Part shown: one piece after another, positions 24,865-33,619 of the stretch
Layout: the number at the start of each line of letters is the position of its first letter
How positions within the stretch are numbered: position 1 is the stretch's first letter
From: G963663775 sp963663775
GTDB taxonomy: Bacteria > Bacillota > Clostridia > Oscillospirales > Butyricicoccaceae
Length of the DNA: 64,000 bases
Direction of reading: 5' to 3'
Assembly: GCA_963663775.1 (NCBI GenBank)
Contig: OY760624.1
Span: 558,001-622,000 of the forward strand
Notes under the pieces: generated by a model
What the model was told of the DNA's origin: nothing
What the model saw: the letters and a program-made list of their open reading frames with translations, nothing else
Databases searched by the model: none
Program-made: the position numbers and the translations under genes

Positions 24865-26004
24865 ATGTTGAATCGGTGGCGGCACTGGATTGTGCCCATT
24901 CTGCTGTTTTTTTTGCTCGGCACACTGCCGGGCGTGTCTGCCGCAACCATTACGCTGACAGCGGTCAATGACCAACTGCTGCCGCTGACAGACAGCACCA
25001 TGCCCACCCGCAGAAACGGCGAACTGTATGTGCCCTATACCGTTTTCGCAGGCACGCTTGGCGTCAACAATGCGCTGCCGGATGCACAAACCTTGATTTT
25101 ATACAATTTAGATAACACCCTGACCTTTTCACTGCAGCAAAATTACGTCTACGATGAAAGCGGCACCAGCTACACCCAGCCGGCATATGTCAACGGCAGC
25201 ATGATTTATGTGCCTGTCAAATTGGTCTGCCGTGCCTTTGGGTTATCCTACTCCAGCATCTCCAGTTCCTGGCCCATTCTGCGCATCATCAACGACCGTG
25301 CCGCCTTGTCCGACCATGATTTTGTGACGAGCATGGAATCTGCGATTGCACGACTGGTCAATGCTTATCAAAATGCCGACACGGCTGACACCGGCAGCAC
25401 CACCCAAAACACCGACAATCTCCCCGTCACCCCACCTGCGGAAACCGCAGATGTACCCAAACCGAACCGTGTCTATCTTGCCGTGGTCGGCACGCCCAAT
25501 GCCAATACCGCCGACATCCTGCAAGCGCTTCAGAACCACGCCGCTACCGCCACCTTCTTTTTGTCTACCGATGACCTAATCGGAAACGATGACTGGATAC
25601 GGCAAATTTTTGTGGCAGGCTATCCGTTGGGACTGTCTTTTGCCGCCGAGGATGCCGATATGCTTGCGCATTTGGAGCAGGCGAATGACCTGCTGGAGCG
25701 TGCCTGCGGCATTCGCACGCATCTTGTCACAACCTCCGGCACCGTCACGGCAGCGCTGCGCCAAACCCTTGCCGCCGCAGGATATCGTCTATGGCGCACC
25801 ACCATGGACGGCGGAGAGAACCGCAAAACCGCCTATCGTGCGGCAGAAGCCGTCCTACAGGCATTTCAAACCTCAGATGCACCCGTGGTGCTGCGCTTGC
25901 GGCACAACCAGAACACCGCACAGGAGCTGCAATATGTGCTGTCTTATATGGATGCCGCTGACATTTCCAATCCGACACTCACCTTTTTCGCAACGCCTGT
26001 TTAA
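24865..26004 (+). CDS. Exported protein: copper-amine-oxidase-type stalk domain plus degenerate polysaccharide-deacetylase-like domain
   Basis: A 379-residue protein with a signal peptide (about 1-26). Residues 30-150 look like a copper amine oxidase N-terminal/stalk domain (LYVPYTVFAGTLGV, NGSMIYVPVKLVCRAFGLSYS). A Thr/Asp/Pro-rich linker at about 170-205 leads to a NodB-like barrel (RVYLAVVGTPNANTADILQALQNHAATATFFLS, GYPLGLSF, GIRTHLVTTSG, GYRLWRTTMDG). The expected metal-binding Asp-His-His set of active deacetylases is not visible, so the domain may bind rather than cut glycans. ATG 24865 follows AGAAGGAG. Confidence 0.7.
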   Translation: MLNRWRHWIVPILLFFLLGTLPGVSAATITLTAVNDQLLPLTDSTMPTRRNGELYVPYTVFAGTLGVNNALPDAQTLILYNLDNTLTFSLQQNYVYDESGTSYTQPAYVNGSMIYVPVKLVCRAFGLSYSSISSSWPILRIINDRAALSDHDFVTSMESAIARLVNAYQNADTADTGSTTQNTDNLPVTPPAETADVPKPNRVYLAVVGTPNANTADILQALQNHAATATFFLSTDDLIGNDDWIRQIFVAGYPLGLSFAAEDADMLAHLEQANDLLERACGIRTHLVTTSGTVTAALRQTLAAAGYRLWRTTMDGGENRKTAYRAAEAVLQAFQTSDAPVVLRLRHNQNTAQELQYVLSYMDAADISNPTLTFFATPV

Positions 26005-26025
26005 CCGTATGTATTTTATCGCACA

Positions 26026-26075
26026 AAACCCCTTGCAGACATGGATTTGATTGCTCCCATGTCCGCAAGGGGTTT
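26026..26075. terminator. Bidirectional terminator, stalk protein / cls
   Basis: AACCCCTTGC pairs with GCAAGGGGTT around an inner GACATG/CATGTC stem; AAAA and TTTC flanks. Lies between convergent genes. Confidence 0.85.
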
Positions 26076-26088
26076 CTTTCGCAATATT

Positions 26089-27654
26089 TCACATCAATGG
26101 TGCCAGCAATCGCAAAATAGATGCCACAATGGACTGCGGCCACGGCACAATCTGATGCAGATAAGCTTCATCCATTTCTCGGCTTTGCTGAAAGCACGAT
26201 TCTATATCCTGTCGCACCAAAAGCGGAATTTTCCCTTGATAAAACAGCGTGCCGCACTCAAAATGCAAATAAAAGCTGCGAAAATCCATGTTAATCGTGC
26301 CAACTACTGCCAAATCATCATCCGTCACAATCATTTTCGCATGCATAAAGCCTGGTTCGTATTCATAAATCCGAACGCCCGCTTTCATCAGCTGCTGATA
26401 AAAAGACCTCGTCACCGCATATACCATCGGCTTGTCCGGAATGCCGGGGGTGATGATACGCACATCAATCCCGCTTTGTGCCGCCGTAATCAGTGCCGTA
26501 ATCATTTCATTGTCCAAAACCAAATACGGCGTTGTGATGTAAACATACCGCCTTGCGCTGTTGATGGCACGCATATAGACCGTTTCGCCGACATTGTGGT
26601 CATCCATAGGACTGTCGCCAAACGGCTGGATATAGCCATCGGATGCCCAGCGCTGTGTGGGGTGAAACAAAAACTGCGCATCCTCGGATTTTCCTGCACT
26701 AATCTCCCACAAGCGCAAAAACATCTCTGTCATATTGACCACTGCCGCACCACGCACGAGCACGCCGGTGTCTTTCCAATAACCATATCGCTGCACACGA
26801 TTGATATATTCATCAGCCAGATTGATGCCGCCCGTGTATGCCACATTCCCGTCTATGATACATTGCTTGCGGTGGTCACGATGGTTCAGATAGGTGTTGA
26901 GCGTTGGAATGAAGCGATTGAACCGAATCGCCTGCAGCCCTAGCGACTGCAGATATAAATCATATTTTGCAGGCAGTTTGGTCAAGCACCCCGCATCATC
27001 ATACAGCACACGCACATCGACACCCTGTGCCGCTTTGGCAACCAAAATGTCCAAAATGCTGTTCCACATTTCGCCTTCTTCCAAAATAAAATATTCCAGA
27101 AAAATAAATCGCTCTGCCTTTGGCAATTCCGTCAGCATGGACGCTAATTTTTCTTCGCCACTGCGAAAATAGGCTGCCTGCGAACCATCCCATGCGGAAA
27201 GCCCACAGGTGCGCTCAATATATCGCACGATGCCTGCATGGTCGGGGCGAAGCTCTGCAAGTGCATGCGCCACAGACGGTGCATCCTTATTTTCAATGCG
27301 CAGCGGCATTGCAGATTCCTGCCGATACAGCTTGCGTGCACGGTTGAGCGGCGTATTGCCCCAAGACAGATAAAAAATGCCGCCGAACAACGGAAATGCC
27401 ATAATCACAATAATCCAAGCCAGTTTATAGGCCGGATTATCATATTTCCGAATGAGCCAAATGACGATTCCGATGCTCAAAATCGTAAAACTGCGATAAA
27501 CCCACAACCATTTTGCGCTGATTTGAAAAATACAAAACACCATGAAGAGCATTTGCAAGAGTAATAACGTACCGCCGACAAACAGTCTGTCCCGCAGCAA
27601 TGCGCCAAACCTCTTTTTCACGGTGCGTTTCATCTTTCCCGATGAAGCCGACAT
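26089..27654 (-). CDS. cls: Cardiolipin synthase, PLD superfamily
   Basis: Joins two phosphatidylglycerols into cardiolipin at the membrane. The 521-residue protein has two N-terminal membrane segments (about 20-90) with the YLSWG motif, then two HKD motifs: HRKQCIID(G) in the first half and HAKMIVTDDD in the second, each followed by GxxNxxxR-type residues. Length is typical. It is monocistronic with a strong promoter. ATG 27654 follows GGGAG. Confidence 0.94.
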   Translation of the reverse strand: MSASSGKMKRTVKKRFGALLRDRLFVGGTLLLLQMLFMVFCIFQISAKWLWVYRSFTILSIGIVIWLIRKYDNPAYKLAWIIVIMAFPLFGGIFYLSWGNTPLNRARKLYRQESAMPLRIENKDAPSVAHALAELRPDHAGIVRYIERTCGLSAWDGSQAAYFRSGEEKLASMLTELPKAERFIFLEYFILEEGEMWNSILDILVAKAAQGVDVRVLYDDAGCLTKLPAKYDLYLQSLGLQAIRFNRFIPTLNTYLNHRDHRKQCIIDGNVAYTGGINLADEYINRVQRYGYWKDTGVLVRGAAVVNMTEMFLRLWEISAGKSEDAQFLFHPTQRWASDGYIQPFGDSPMDDHNVGETVYMRAINSARRYVYITTPYLVLDNEMITALITAAQSGIDVRIITPGIPDKPMVYAVTRSFYQQLMKAGVRIYEYEPGFMHAKMIVTDDDLAVVGTINMDFRSFYLHFECGTLFYQGKIPLLVRQDIESCFQQSREMDEAYLHQIVPWPQSIVASILRLLAPLM

Positions 27655-27690
27655 CTGTTGCTCCCTTCTCTATCACAACTCATTGCTTTC

Positions 27691-27719
27691 ATCATACAAC
27701 CCTGCTTGCATTTTGTCAA
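27691..27719 (-). promoter_or_regulatory. Promoter of cls
   Basis: Minus-strand TTGACA (27714-27719) and TATGAT (27691-27696), 17 bases apart, 37 bases before the ATG. Confidence 0.85.
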
Positions 27720-27967
27720 TGTAGCCAATTTATCCAAAATCAAGCATCGTTTCCCCTTTTTCCGCAAATTTCGTGCTTTTATCAACCGTTTTTGTCTTTG
27801 TATCTCCGTTTTTTACTTTGCATTTTCGATTTCTAGGATGGGCAGAATGGATGGATTTTAAATAGATTTTTCAATTTTAACGAAGATTTGAAACCCATTC
27901 GGTCGGTTCATGTATCCGTTGCTGCTGTTATTGGCAAGTAACTGTCTGCACCATCCCTTGAACACGC
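27720..27967. other. A/T-rich intergenic stretch without recognised content
   Basis: Part of the 373-base gap between cls and the AI-2E-family gene. Apart from the cls promoter and the terminator at 27968-28001 I see no gene, repeat or RNA structure. Short frames on the plus strand are Phe/Ile/Ser-rich translations of T-rich DNA. Confidence 0.6.
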
Positions 27968-28001
27968 AAAAAAGGCACGCTCTTTGGCAGCGTGCCCTTT
28001 T
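27968..28001 (-). terminator. Terminator of the AI-2E-family transporter gene
   Basis: GGCACGC (27974-27980) pairs with GCGTGCC (27990-27996); on the minus strand the hairpin is followed by TTTTTT. Confidence 0.85.
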
Positions 28002-28027
28002 AAACCTATATTTGATGCGAAAAATCG

Positions 28028-29260
28028 TTATCTTGCGTCCTCCCCTTCAGAGGATGTCTGCTCCGCATGGGGCGACTCGTCGGTTGCTTCCTGCCATGCC
28101 GCAAGAGAAATGCCCTTCCTGCGCAGCTGCTGATAAACAGCCGCTCGAATCAAGGTATATAAGATGGAAAACAGCGGAATAAATACCAGCATGCCCACCA
28201 CACCAAACGTGCTTGCGCCCAGTGTGACTGCCACCAACACCCAAATGGATGGCAAGCCCACGGAGTTTCCGACCACATGCGGATAAATGAAGTTTCCTTC
28301 CACCTGCTGCAGCAGCAAAAACAACACCAAAAACCAAAGTGCCTGCACGGGATTTTCCACCAGAATCAAGAATACGCCGACACCGCATCCAATGAATGCA
28401 CCGAAAATCGGAATCAATGCCGTCAATGCAATCAGCACGCCCACCAAAACGGCATAAGGAAACCGCAGAATGCTCATGGCGATAAAGAACATCAGCCCCA
28501 AAATCACGGCTTCTGTGCACTGTCCCGAAATAAAGTTGGAAAAGGTCTTTTGCGTCAATGCCGCCACCTCTAAAATGGATTCCACCGCCTTTTTCGGCAG
28601 TGCAGCATATAAAATTTTCTCTGCCTGCTGTCCTAAAGTTTCCTTTTGCGCCAAAATATAAACGGCAAAGAACAGTCCCAAAAAGAAATTGACGATACCG
28701 CCGATGATAGAGGATGCCACGGAGAACGTGGACCCTAGCATGTCCCCCACGGCGCCGGACTGCAAAAACTGCAATGCGGTGCTGCCGAGCTTCTGCCAGT
28801 CAATTTGTTCCCAGCGAATGTCCAGCTGTGAAAACTGCCCCGCCAAAAATGGAAACTGTGTTTGCAGCTGCACCATGCGCCCCTGCATCGCCTCCCAAAA
28901 TGCCGGCATTTTCCCCATCAGCACCGCAACCGAGCGACCGATTTGTGGTGCCACAATACCAATGGAAATCGCAAAAATGCCGATAATCATCAAAAAAGTC
29001 AGCAAAATGCTGATGACACGTTTGCTCTTCTGCAAGCGTGTCTGCTGCAAATGCTGCGCAAACAAGCCGTTTTCAATCCATGTCATTGGCACATTCAGAA
29101 TGAACGCAATGCATGCCCCCAGCAAAAACGGTGCCACCAGCTGTACCCCGCCATAGAGGACATGCAGCACACTGGTGATATGCTCCACACCGAGCAGCAG
29201 CAAAACGGCAAATGTAATGAGCAGCGCAATCCGCTGCATATTTTTTCGGTTCAAATCCAT
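28028..29260 (-). CDS. AI-2E family transporter
   Basis: A 410-residue membrane protein with about seven to eight hydrophobic segments. It has the family's FLLGACIAFILNVP segment near the N-terminus, a variable coiled middle (about 120-190), and the conserved C-terminal half with YAVLVGVLIALTALIPIFGAFIG and NFIYPHVVGNSVGLPSIWVLVAV. Family members export AI-2 or, in some cases, exchange Na+/H+; the substrate is not decided by sequence. ATG 29260 follows AAGGAG; ten upstream in-frame codons are excluded. Its C-terminus is acidic. Confidence 0.88.
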   Translation of the reverse strand: MDLNRKNMQRIALLITFAVLLLLGVEHITSVLHVLYGGVQLVAPFLLGACIAFILNVPMTWIENGLFAQHLQQTRLQKSKRVISILLTFLMIIGIFAISIGIVAPQIGRSVAVLMGKMPAFWEAMQGRMVQLQTQFPFLAGQFSQLDIRWEQIDWQKLGSTALQFLQSGAVGDMLGSTFSVASSIIGGIVNFFLGLFFAVYILAQKETLGQQAEKILYAALPKKAVESILEVAALTQKTFSNFISGQCTEAVILGLMFFIAMSILRFPYAVLVGVLIALTALIPIFGAFIGCGVGVFLILVENPVQALWFLVLFLLLQQVEGNFIYPHVVGNSVGLPSIWVLVAVTLGASTFGVVGMLVFIPLFSILYTLIRAAVYQQLRRKGISLAAWQEATDESPHAEQTSSEGEDAR

Positions 29261-29299
29261 CGTTTCTCCTTCATCCCACACGTTTATCACACAAAAGCA

Positions 29300-29329
29300 T
29301 TTGTATCACGATTTCCTACTTCTTTGCAA
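29300..29329 (-). promoter_or_regulatory. Possible promoter of the AI-2E-family gene
   Basis: Minus-strand TTGCAA (29324-29329) and TACAAA (29300-29305), 18 bases apart, 40 bases before the ATG. It shares the 180-base divergent region with the pfk promoter, for which TTGCCA at 29361 and TATATC at 29383 are weak candidates. Confidence 0.45.
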
Positions 29330-29439
29330 AACCTGCCTGCCCTTCACAAAAAATCCACACTTGCCATTGTGTTTTTACACGATATATCATATACTAATAT
29401 CACAACGATACTGTTTCTTGTAGGGATGGAGGCTTTTTT

Positions 29440-30513
29440 ATGAAAATAGGTTTGCTAACCAGCGGCGGTGACTGCCAGGGTTTGAATTCCGCATTGCGCG
29501 GCGTTGCGAAAACATTATACCATGCTTTGGGCGAAACTGTAAATCTTTATGGGATTCGGGATGGGTATCGCGGTCTGATGGAACGTGATTTGCATTTGAT
29601 GAATCCAGAAGATTTTTCCGATATTCTCACACTCGGCGGTACAATTTTGGGCACTTCCCGCCAGCCGTTTAAATCCATGCAGTTGGAATCTGAAAATGAA
29701 GAAACCAAGCTTTCCCGCATGCTGAAAACCTGCAAAGAGGAGCAGTTTGACTGTTTGGTCATTCTCGGCGGCAATGGCACGCACAAAACGGCGCACCTGC
29801 TTTCTGAAAATGGCATCAATGTCATCACCTTACCCAAAACCATTGACAATGACCTTTGGGGCACACAAATGACCTTTGGCTTCCAAAGTGCCGTGGATAT
29901 TGCCACCACAGTCATTGACTCTATCCACTCCACCGCTTTCTCGCACAGCCGTGTTTTCATCGTGGAAACCATGGGACACAAGGCAGGCTGGCTCACGCTC
30001 TACGCCGGCATTGCAGGCGGTGCGGATGTCATCATCATTCCGGAAATCCCCTATCATGTGGAGCGCATTGCAGATGCCATTGCCGCCCGTGCGAAAAACG
30101 GCAAGCGGTTTTCCATCCTTGCCGTTGCCGAGGGTGCTATTTCTGCCGAAGAAGCCATGCTTTCCAAAAAGGACTTCAAGGCGGAGCGTGCCAAGATGGC
30201 GCACCCCTCCATTTCCTATCGCATTGCCGACGAACTGCACGCCATCAACGGACAAGACATCCGTGTCACCATTCCCGGACACTATCAGCGCGGCGGTTCT
30301 CCGGACGCATACGACCGTGTGCTCACCAGCCGCTTTGGTGCTATGGCAGCCAAGCTGATTATGGAAGGGGACTTTGGCAACATGGTCGCAATGCAGGATG
30401 ACCGTGTGATTGCCGTTCCGCTGAAAAACGTGGCAGGCAAATTGAAAACCGTGCCCGCAAACGGCGAACTGGTCAAAACCGCACGTCAGTTGGGGCTTTC
30501 CTTGGGTGACTGA
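29440..30513 (+). CDS. pfkA: 6-phosphofructokinase with mixed ATP/PPi signature residues
   Basis: Phosphorylates fructose 6-phosphate in glycolysis. The 357-residue protein has the PFK fold markers LTSGGDCQGLNSALR at the N-terminus and PKTIDND at 132-138, with catalytic Asp136. Two signature positions are unusual: the nucleotide loop is GGNGT (110-114) where ATP enzymes have GGDGS, and MGH replaces MGR at 178-180. The Lys of PKTIDND is a PPi-type or mixed-group feature, while Gly113 is an ATP-type feature. Donor specificity is therefore uncertain. GGAGG precedes the ATG by seven bases. Its end overlaps the convergent DUF2238 gene by 28 bases. Confidence 0.88.
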   Translation: MKIGLLTSGGDCQGLNSALRGVAKTLYHALGETVNLYGIRDGYRGLMERDLHLMNPEDFSDILTLGGTILGTSRQPFKSMQLESENEETKLSRMLKTCKEEQFDCLVILGGNGTHKTAHLLSENGINVITLPKTIDNDLWGTQMTFGFQSAVDIATTVIDSIHSTAFSHSRVFIVETMGHKAGWLTLYAGIAGGADVIIIPEIPYHVERIADAIAARAKNGKRFSILAVAEGAISAEEAMLSKKDFKAERAKMAHPSISYRIADELHAINGQDIRVTIPGHYQRGGSPDAYDRVLTSRFGAMAAKLIMEGDFGNMVAMQDDRVIAVPLKNVAGKLKTVPANGELVKTARQLGLSLGD

Positions 30514-31178
30514 TGCTCTATGCTGCTTTCTGCAAACGTAACCTCGTACACATTGCGAAACAGCACCATCATCAGCCCATATCGCTTTTTCCCGTTCCAC
30601 TTAATATAGCGATAACAAGCAGCGGCGGTCAGCAATCCGCCAATGGTGCACACAATGATGTCCCACATCGTGTCGCCCACGCCGGTGCGTGCCGTTTGCT
30701 GTGGGTCAATGCCCCAAAAAGACAGCGCAAATTCATAGATTTCCCATAATGCTGCGGATGCGACCGCAAACATCCCTGCAAACAAGGATGCCAGCGGCGC
30801 ATCCGCAGCTTCTATTGTCCGCCCCGGCTTTTTCCAATAGTATACCAATGCACCCACCACCGCCAGCAAAAATCCGGAAACGCTGTGCAGAAGCTTGTCA
30901 TAATACGGTATTTTCTGGTATCCGCCTAAAATACTGCCGAACACCACCGAGCACAGAATAAACGCATCGAATGCAATTTCTGCCGCATCCAGTTTCGGCA
31001 GTCCAAACACATGGCAAAACAGACGAGGCACCATTGGCAGCCCCCATGCCGCCACCAACAGCAGCAGCAGATATAAGCTTTCCTGCCCGTTCATCACCCA
31101 AATCGTCACGCCAAGCGTTATCAAATAATACACCAGCACACTGACTTGATTTGCCTGCAGTCCCTGCTTATTTCGCAT
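30486..31178 (-). CDS. DUF2238/YjdF-like membrane protein
   Basis: A 230-residue polytopic membrane protein with about six hydrophobic segments. It shows the family-like acidic and histidine positions YDKLLHSVSGFLLA, AALWEIYEFALSFWG and TGVGDTMWDIIVCTIGGLL, with charged residues spaced through the membrane as in YjdF. Function is unknown. ATG 31178 is chosen because GGGAG lies nine bases upstream; the longer frame to 31262 lacks a site. Convergent 28-base overlap with pfkA. Confidence 0.75.
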   Translation of the reverse strand: MRNKQGLQANQVSVLVYYLITLGVTIWVMNGQESLYLLLLLVAAWGLPMVPRLFCHVFGLPKLDAAEIAFDAFILCSVVFGSILGGYQKIPYYDKLLHSVSGFLLAVVGALVYYWKKPGRTIEAADAPLASLFAGMFAVASAALWEIYEFALSFWGIDPQQTARTGVGDTMWDIIVCTIGGLLTAAACYRYIKWNGKKRYGLMMVLFRNVYEVTFAESSIEHQSPKESPN

Positions 31179-31245
31179 TTTTTGCAACTCCCTTTCCATT
31201 GTTCCGCAACACTTTGTCTTATTTTGCCCCAAAGGAGGCGACTGC

Positions 31246-32352
31246 ATGAATCCCCGTTCCATTGCATCGTATGCGGCAGACGCACCGCAGCTGCTGCAAG
31301 ATTTTTTAACCTACATTGCAACCATCCGAGGTAAATCTTATCAGACCGCCCATGAATATTACCTCGATTTACGGATGTTTTTTCGATTTCTCAAACAAAA
31401 GCGGCAACTGGTATCCATGGATATGCCCTTTGACGAAATCCCTATCGATGATGTGGATTTGACCTTTTTACGGGATGTCACACTGTCGGAAACCTATGCG
31501 TTTCTGGATTTCATCGCACACGAGCGTCCGCAGCACCGCAACAGCCCCTCCACGGAATATGGGCTTGGCTCTGCGGCACGTGCCCGCAAAACATCCTCTA
31601 TTCGCATCTTTTATCGCTATTTGACCGAAAAGGCAGCGTTATTTGATGTCAATCCGGTGGCGCATTTGGAATTCCCCTCGCAAAAACAATCCCTGCCCCG
31701 TCATTTAACCGTGCAGGACAGCATTGACCTGCTGCAGCATGTGCAGGGACCCTTCGCCTCCCGTGATTTCTGTATTTTGACCTTTTTTCTCAATTGCGGT
31801 ATGCGTGTTTCCGAACTCGTGGGCATCAACCTGTCTGACATTCGAGAAGGCTCTCTGCGCATTTTGGGCAAAGGCAATAAAGAGCGCATTCTCTACCTGA
31901 ATGAGGCCTGCCAAAACGCATTGGATGATTATTTGCCCGACCGCTTGACCCCGCATGAGCGGGACAAAAACGCCCTTTTTGTCAGCAAGCATCGCAACCG
32001 CATCAATGTGCAGACGGTCAAGTGGCTGGTTAAAAAATATCTGAACTATGCAGGTTTGGACAGCAATAAATATTCCGTGCACAAACTGCGGCACACCGCC
32101 GCCACGCTGATGTACCAAAGCGGTGTGGATGTACGCACGCTGCAAACGGTTTTGGGGCACGCCAATCTGGACACCACCATGATTTACACGCATGTCAATG
32201 ATGAAAACGTGCGTGCCGCCACTAATCGCAATCCGCTTGCCGCATTGCGCCGCAAATCTTCTGACGAAGAAGAACTCCCCACCGCCGAGGACACAGAAGA
32301 AAACGCTGAATTTTTTGCAGCATCGTATACAACCGAAGACGAATCCACCTAA
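31246..32352 (+). CDS. Tyrosine recombinase, XerC/XerD family
   Basis: A 368-residue site-specific recombinase, probably resolving chromosome dimers or acting in another Xer process. Catalytic residues are all present: Arg187 in GMRVSEL, Lys212 in GKGNKER, His279 and Arg282 in HKLRH, His305 in LGHA and Tyr314 in IYTH. The SAM-like core-binding domain covers about 15-130. The C-terminal 45 residues are acidic (DEEELPTAEDTEENAEFF) and longer than in typical Xer proteins. No att-like repeats, excisionase or phage genes lie nearby, so a mobile-element integrase is unlikely. GGAGG precedes the ATG. Confidence 0.9.
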   Translation: MNPRSIASYAADAPQLLQDFLTYIATIRGKSYQTAHEYYLDLRMFFRFLKQKRQLVSMDMPFDEIPIDDVDLTFLRDVTLSETYAFLDFIAHERPQHRNSPSTEYGLGSAARARKTSSIRIFYRYLTEKAALFDVNPVAHLEFPSQKQSLPRHLTVQDSIDLLQHVQGPFASRDFCILTFFLNCGMRVSELVGINLSDIREGSLRILGKGNKERILYLNEACQNALDDYLPDRLTPHERDKNALFVSKHRNRINVQTVKWLVKKYLNYAGLDSNKYSVHKLRHTAATLMYQSGVDVRTLQTVLGHANLDTTMIYTHVNDENVRAATNRNPLAALRRKSSDEEELPTAEDTEENAEFFAASYTTEDEST

Positions 32353-32362
32353 CGCAAACGAT

Positions 32363-32411
32363 AGAACCCCCCTCGTTTCTTGTCAATAAACAAGGAACGA
32401 GGGGGGTTCTG
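32363..32411. terminator. Terminator between the recombinase and pyrB
   Basis: AGAACCCCCCTCGTT pairs with AACGAGGGGGGTTCT with an outer-loop CTTGT/ACAAG extension. A very stable symmetrical hairpin between convergent genes; U tracts are short, so efficiency is a guess. Confidence 0.75.
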
Positions 32412-32413
32412 CG

Positions 32414-33508
32414 TTATATTTCTGTTTCCTGCTCCGGTTCTTCGTAAACCTCCAACGGTTTATCACAATATCCACAGCATTCGCCTTCTGCGGAATGCGT
32501 CATCAGCACTGGCAGATAGGTTTCTGTCTTGGTGACACATTTGGGGTTGGTACAGCGGCGATGGCGGACGCTTTCCGGCAGCTTCGGCGGCTTCTGCACC
32601 TCTTGCCTAGACAGCGTAAGCAGCAGCGCCATGCGTGCATACATAGCAAAACGTGCCTGCTCAAAATAAACTGCACGCGGGTCATCGTCCACATCCTGTG
32701 CAATCTCGTCCACACGTGGCAGGGGATGCATCACGAGCAAGGAGGACTTGGCTTCCTTCATTTTGCGTGCATTCAAGCAATAAATGCCCTTGAGGCTGTT
32801 ATATTCTGCTTCGGTGGAAAACCGCTCTTTTTGGATGCGTGTCATGTATAGCACATCGAGCATCGGCAGCACCGGCTCCAAGCCCGCAACCTCATAAAAC
32901 GGCATCTGATGCTCCTGCATAAAGCGACGGATATAGTCGGGAATCGACAGCTCACGAGGTGCAATCAAATAAAACTGCACATTTTTGAACTTCTGCAAAA
33001 ATTTAATCAAGGAATGTACGGTGCGCCCATATTTCAAATCGCCGCAAATGCCAATTTTCATATTGTCCGCACTGCCACGCAGGCGCAAAATCGTCACAAT
33101 GTCCGCCAAGGTCTGTGTGGGGTGCAGATGACCGCCATCTCCGGCATTGACCACAGGCACCGCAGAATATAAGGATGCTGCCTTCGCCGCACCCTCCATG
33201 GGGTTGCGCATCACAATCATATCTGCATAGCTTGCCACCATATTAAAGGTATCCTTCAGGCTTTCTCCCTTGGCAGTGGAGCTGGATTTCGGGTCGGAAA
33301 ATCCAATCACATTGCCGCCAAGGCGCATCATTGCCGTGGAAAAAGATAAATTTGTTCGTGTGCTGGGTTCATAAAACAAACTGCCGAGCACCTTCCCACG
33401 GCAGGCTTCCACATAGCCTTCCGGTCTGTCAATGATATTGCTGGTCAGCTTATATAGTTCCAGAAATTCCTCCAGACACAAATCGCTCAAATCGTTGATG
33501 TGGCGCAT
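32414..33508 (-). CDS. pyrB: Aspartate carbamoyltransferase with C-terminal PyrI-like zinc ribbon
   Basis: Makes carbamoyl-aspartate in pyrimidine synthesis. Residues 1-305 are a normal PyrB: STRT at 49-52, Lys80 in the 80s loop, HPTQT at 129-133, GDLKYGRTVHSL at 156-167, QKERF and HPLPRVDE at 261-268. After residue 310 comes RRCTNPKCVT...CCGYC, four or five cysteines (319, 324, 344/345, 348) spaced like the zinc domain of the regulatory subunit PyrI, without its nucleotide-binding domain. This may allow dodecamer-like contacts without allostery. No pyrI or other pyr gene is near. ATG 33508 follows GAAGGAG. Confidence 0.94.
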   Translation of the reverse strand: MRHINDLSDLCLEEFLELYKLTSNIIDRPEGYVEACRGKVLGSLFYEPSTRTNLSFSTAMMRLGGNVIGFSDPKSSSTAKGESLKDTFNMVASYADMIVMRNPMEGAAKAASLYSAVPVVNAGDGGHLHPTQTLADIVTILRLRGSADNMKIGICGDLKYGRTVHSLIKFLQKFKNVQFYLIAPRELSIPDYIRRFMQEHQMPFYEVAGLEPVLPMLDVLYMTRIQKERFSTEAEYNSLKGIYCLNARKMKEAKSSLLVMHPLPRVDEIAQDVDDDPRAVYFEQARFAMYARMALLLTLSRQEVQKPPKLPESVRHRRCTNPKCVTKTETYLPVLMTHSAEGECCGYCDKPLEVYEEPEQETEI

Positions 33509-33531
33509 CCTGTTTTTCTCCTTCTTTCTTG

Positions 33532-33573
33532 AAACATACAGCTGTGTTTTGCCCGTGTGTTCCTTGTATGTTT
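33532..33573 (-). promoter_or_regulatory. Inverted repeat in the pyrB leader
   Basis: AAACATACA (33532-33540) and TGTATGTTT (33565-33573) could form a 9-bp stem with a 24-base loop just upstream of the pyrB ribosome site. No T run follows and no PyrR consensus is visible. It could modulate translation or be chance. Confidence 0.35.
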
Positions 33574-33619
33574 TATTATTTTATCACAAAAATCGACAAA
33601 AAAAAAGGGAGCACAGAGA

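Noticed and set aside
23498..24871. 457-codon plus-strand frame
   Set aside because: Antisense to ilvE over nearly its whole length.
31246..32352. Integrase of a mobile element
   Set aside because: No excisionase, relaxase, phage gene, tRNA or flanking direct repeats nearby; Xer-like instead.
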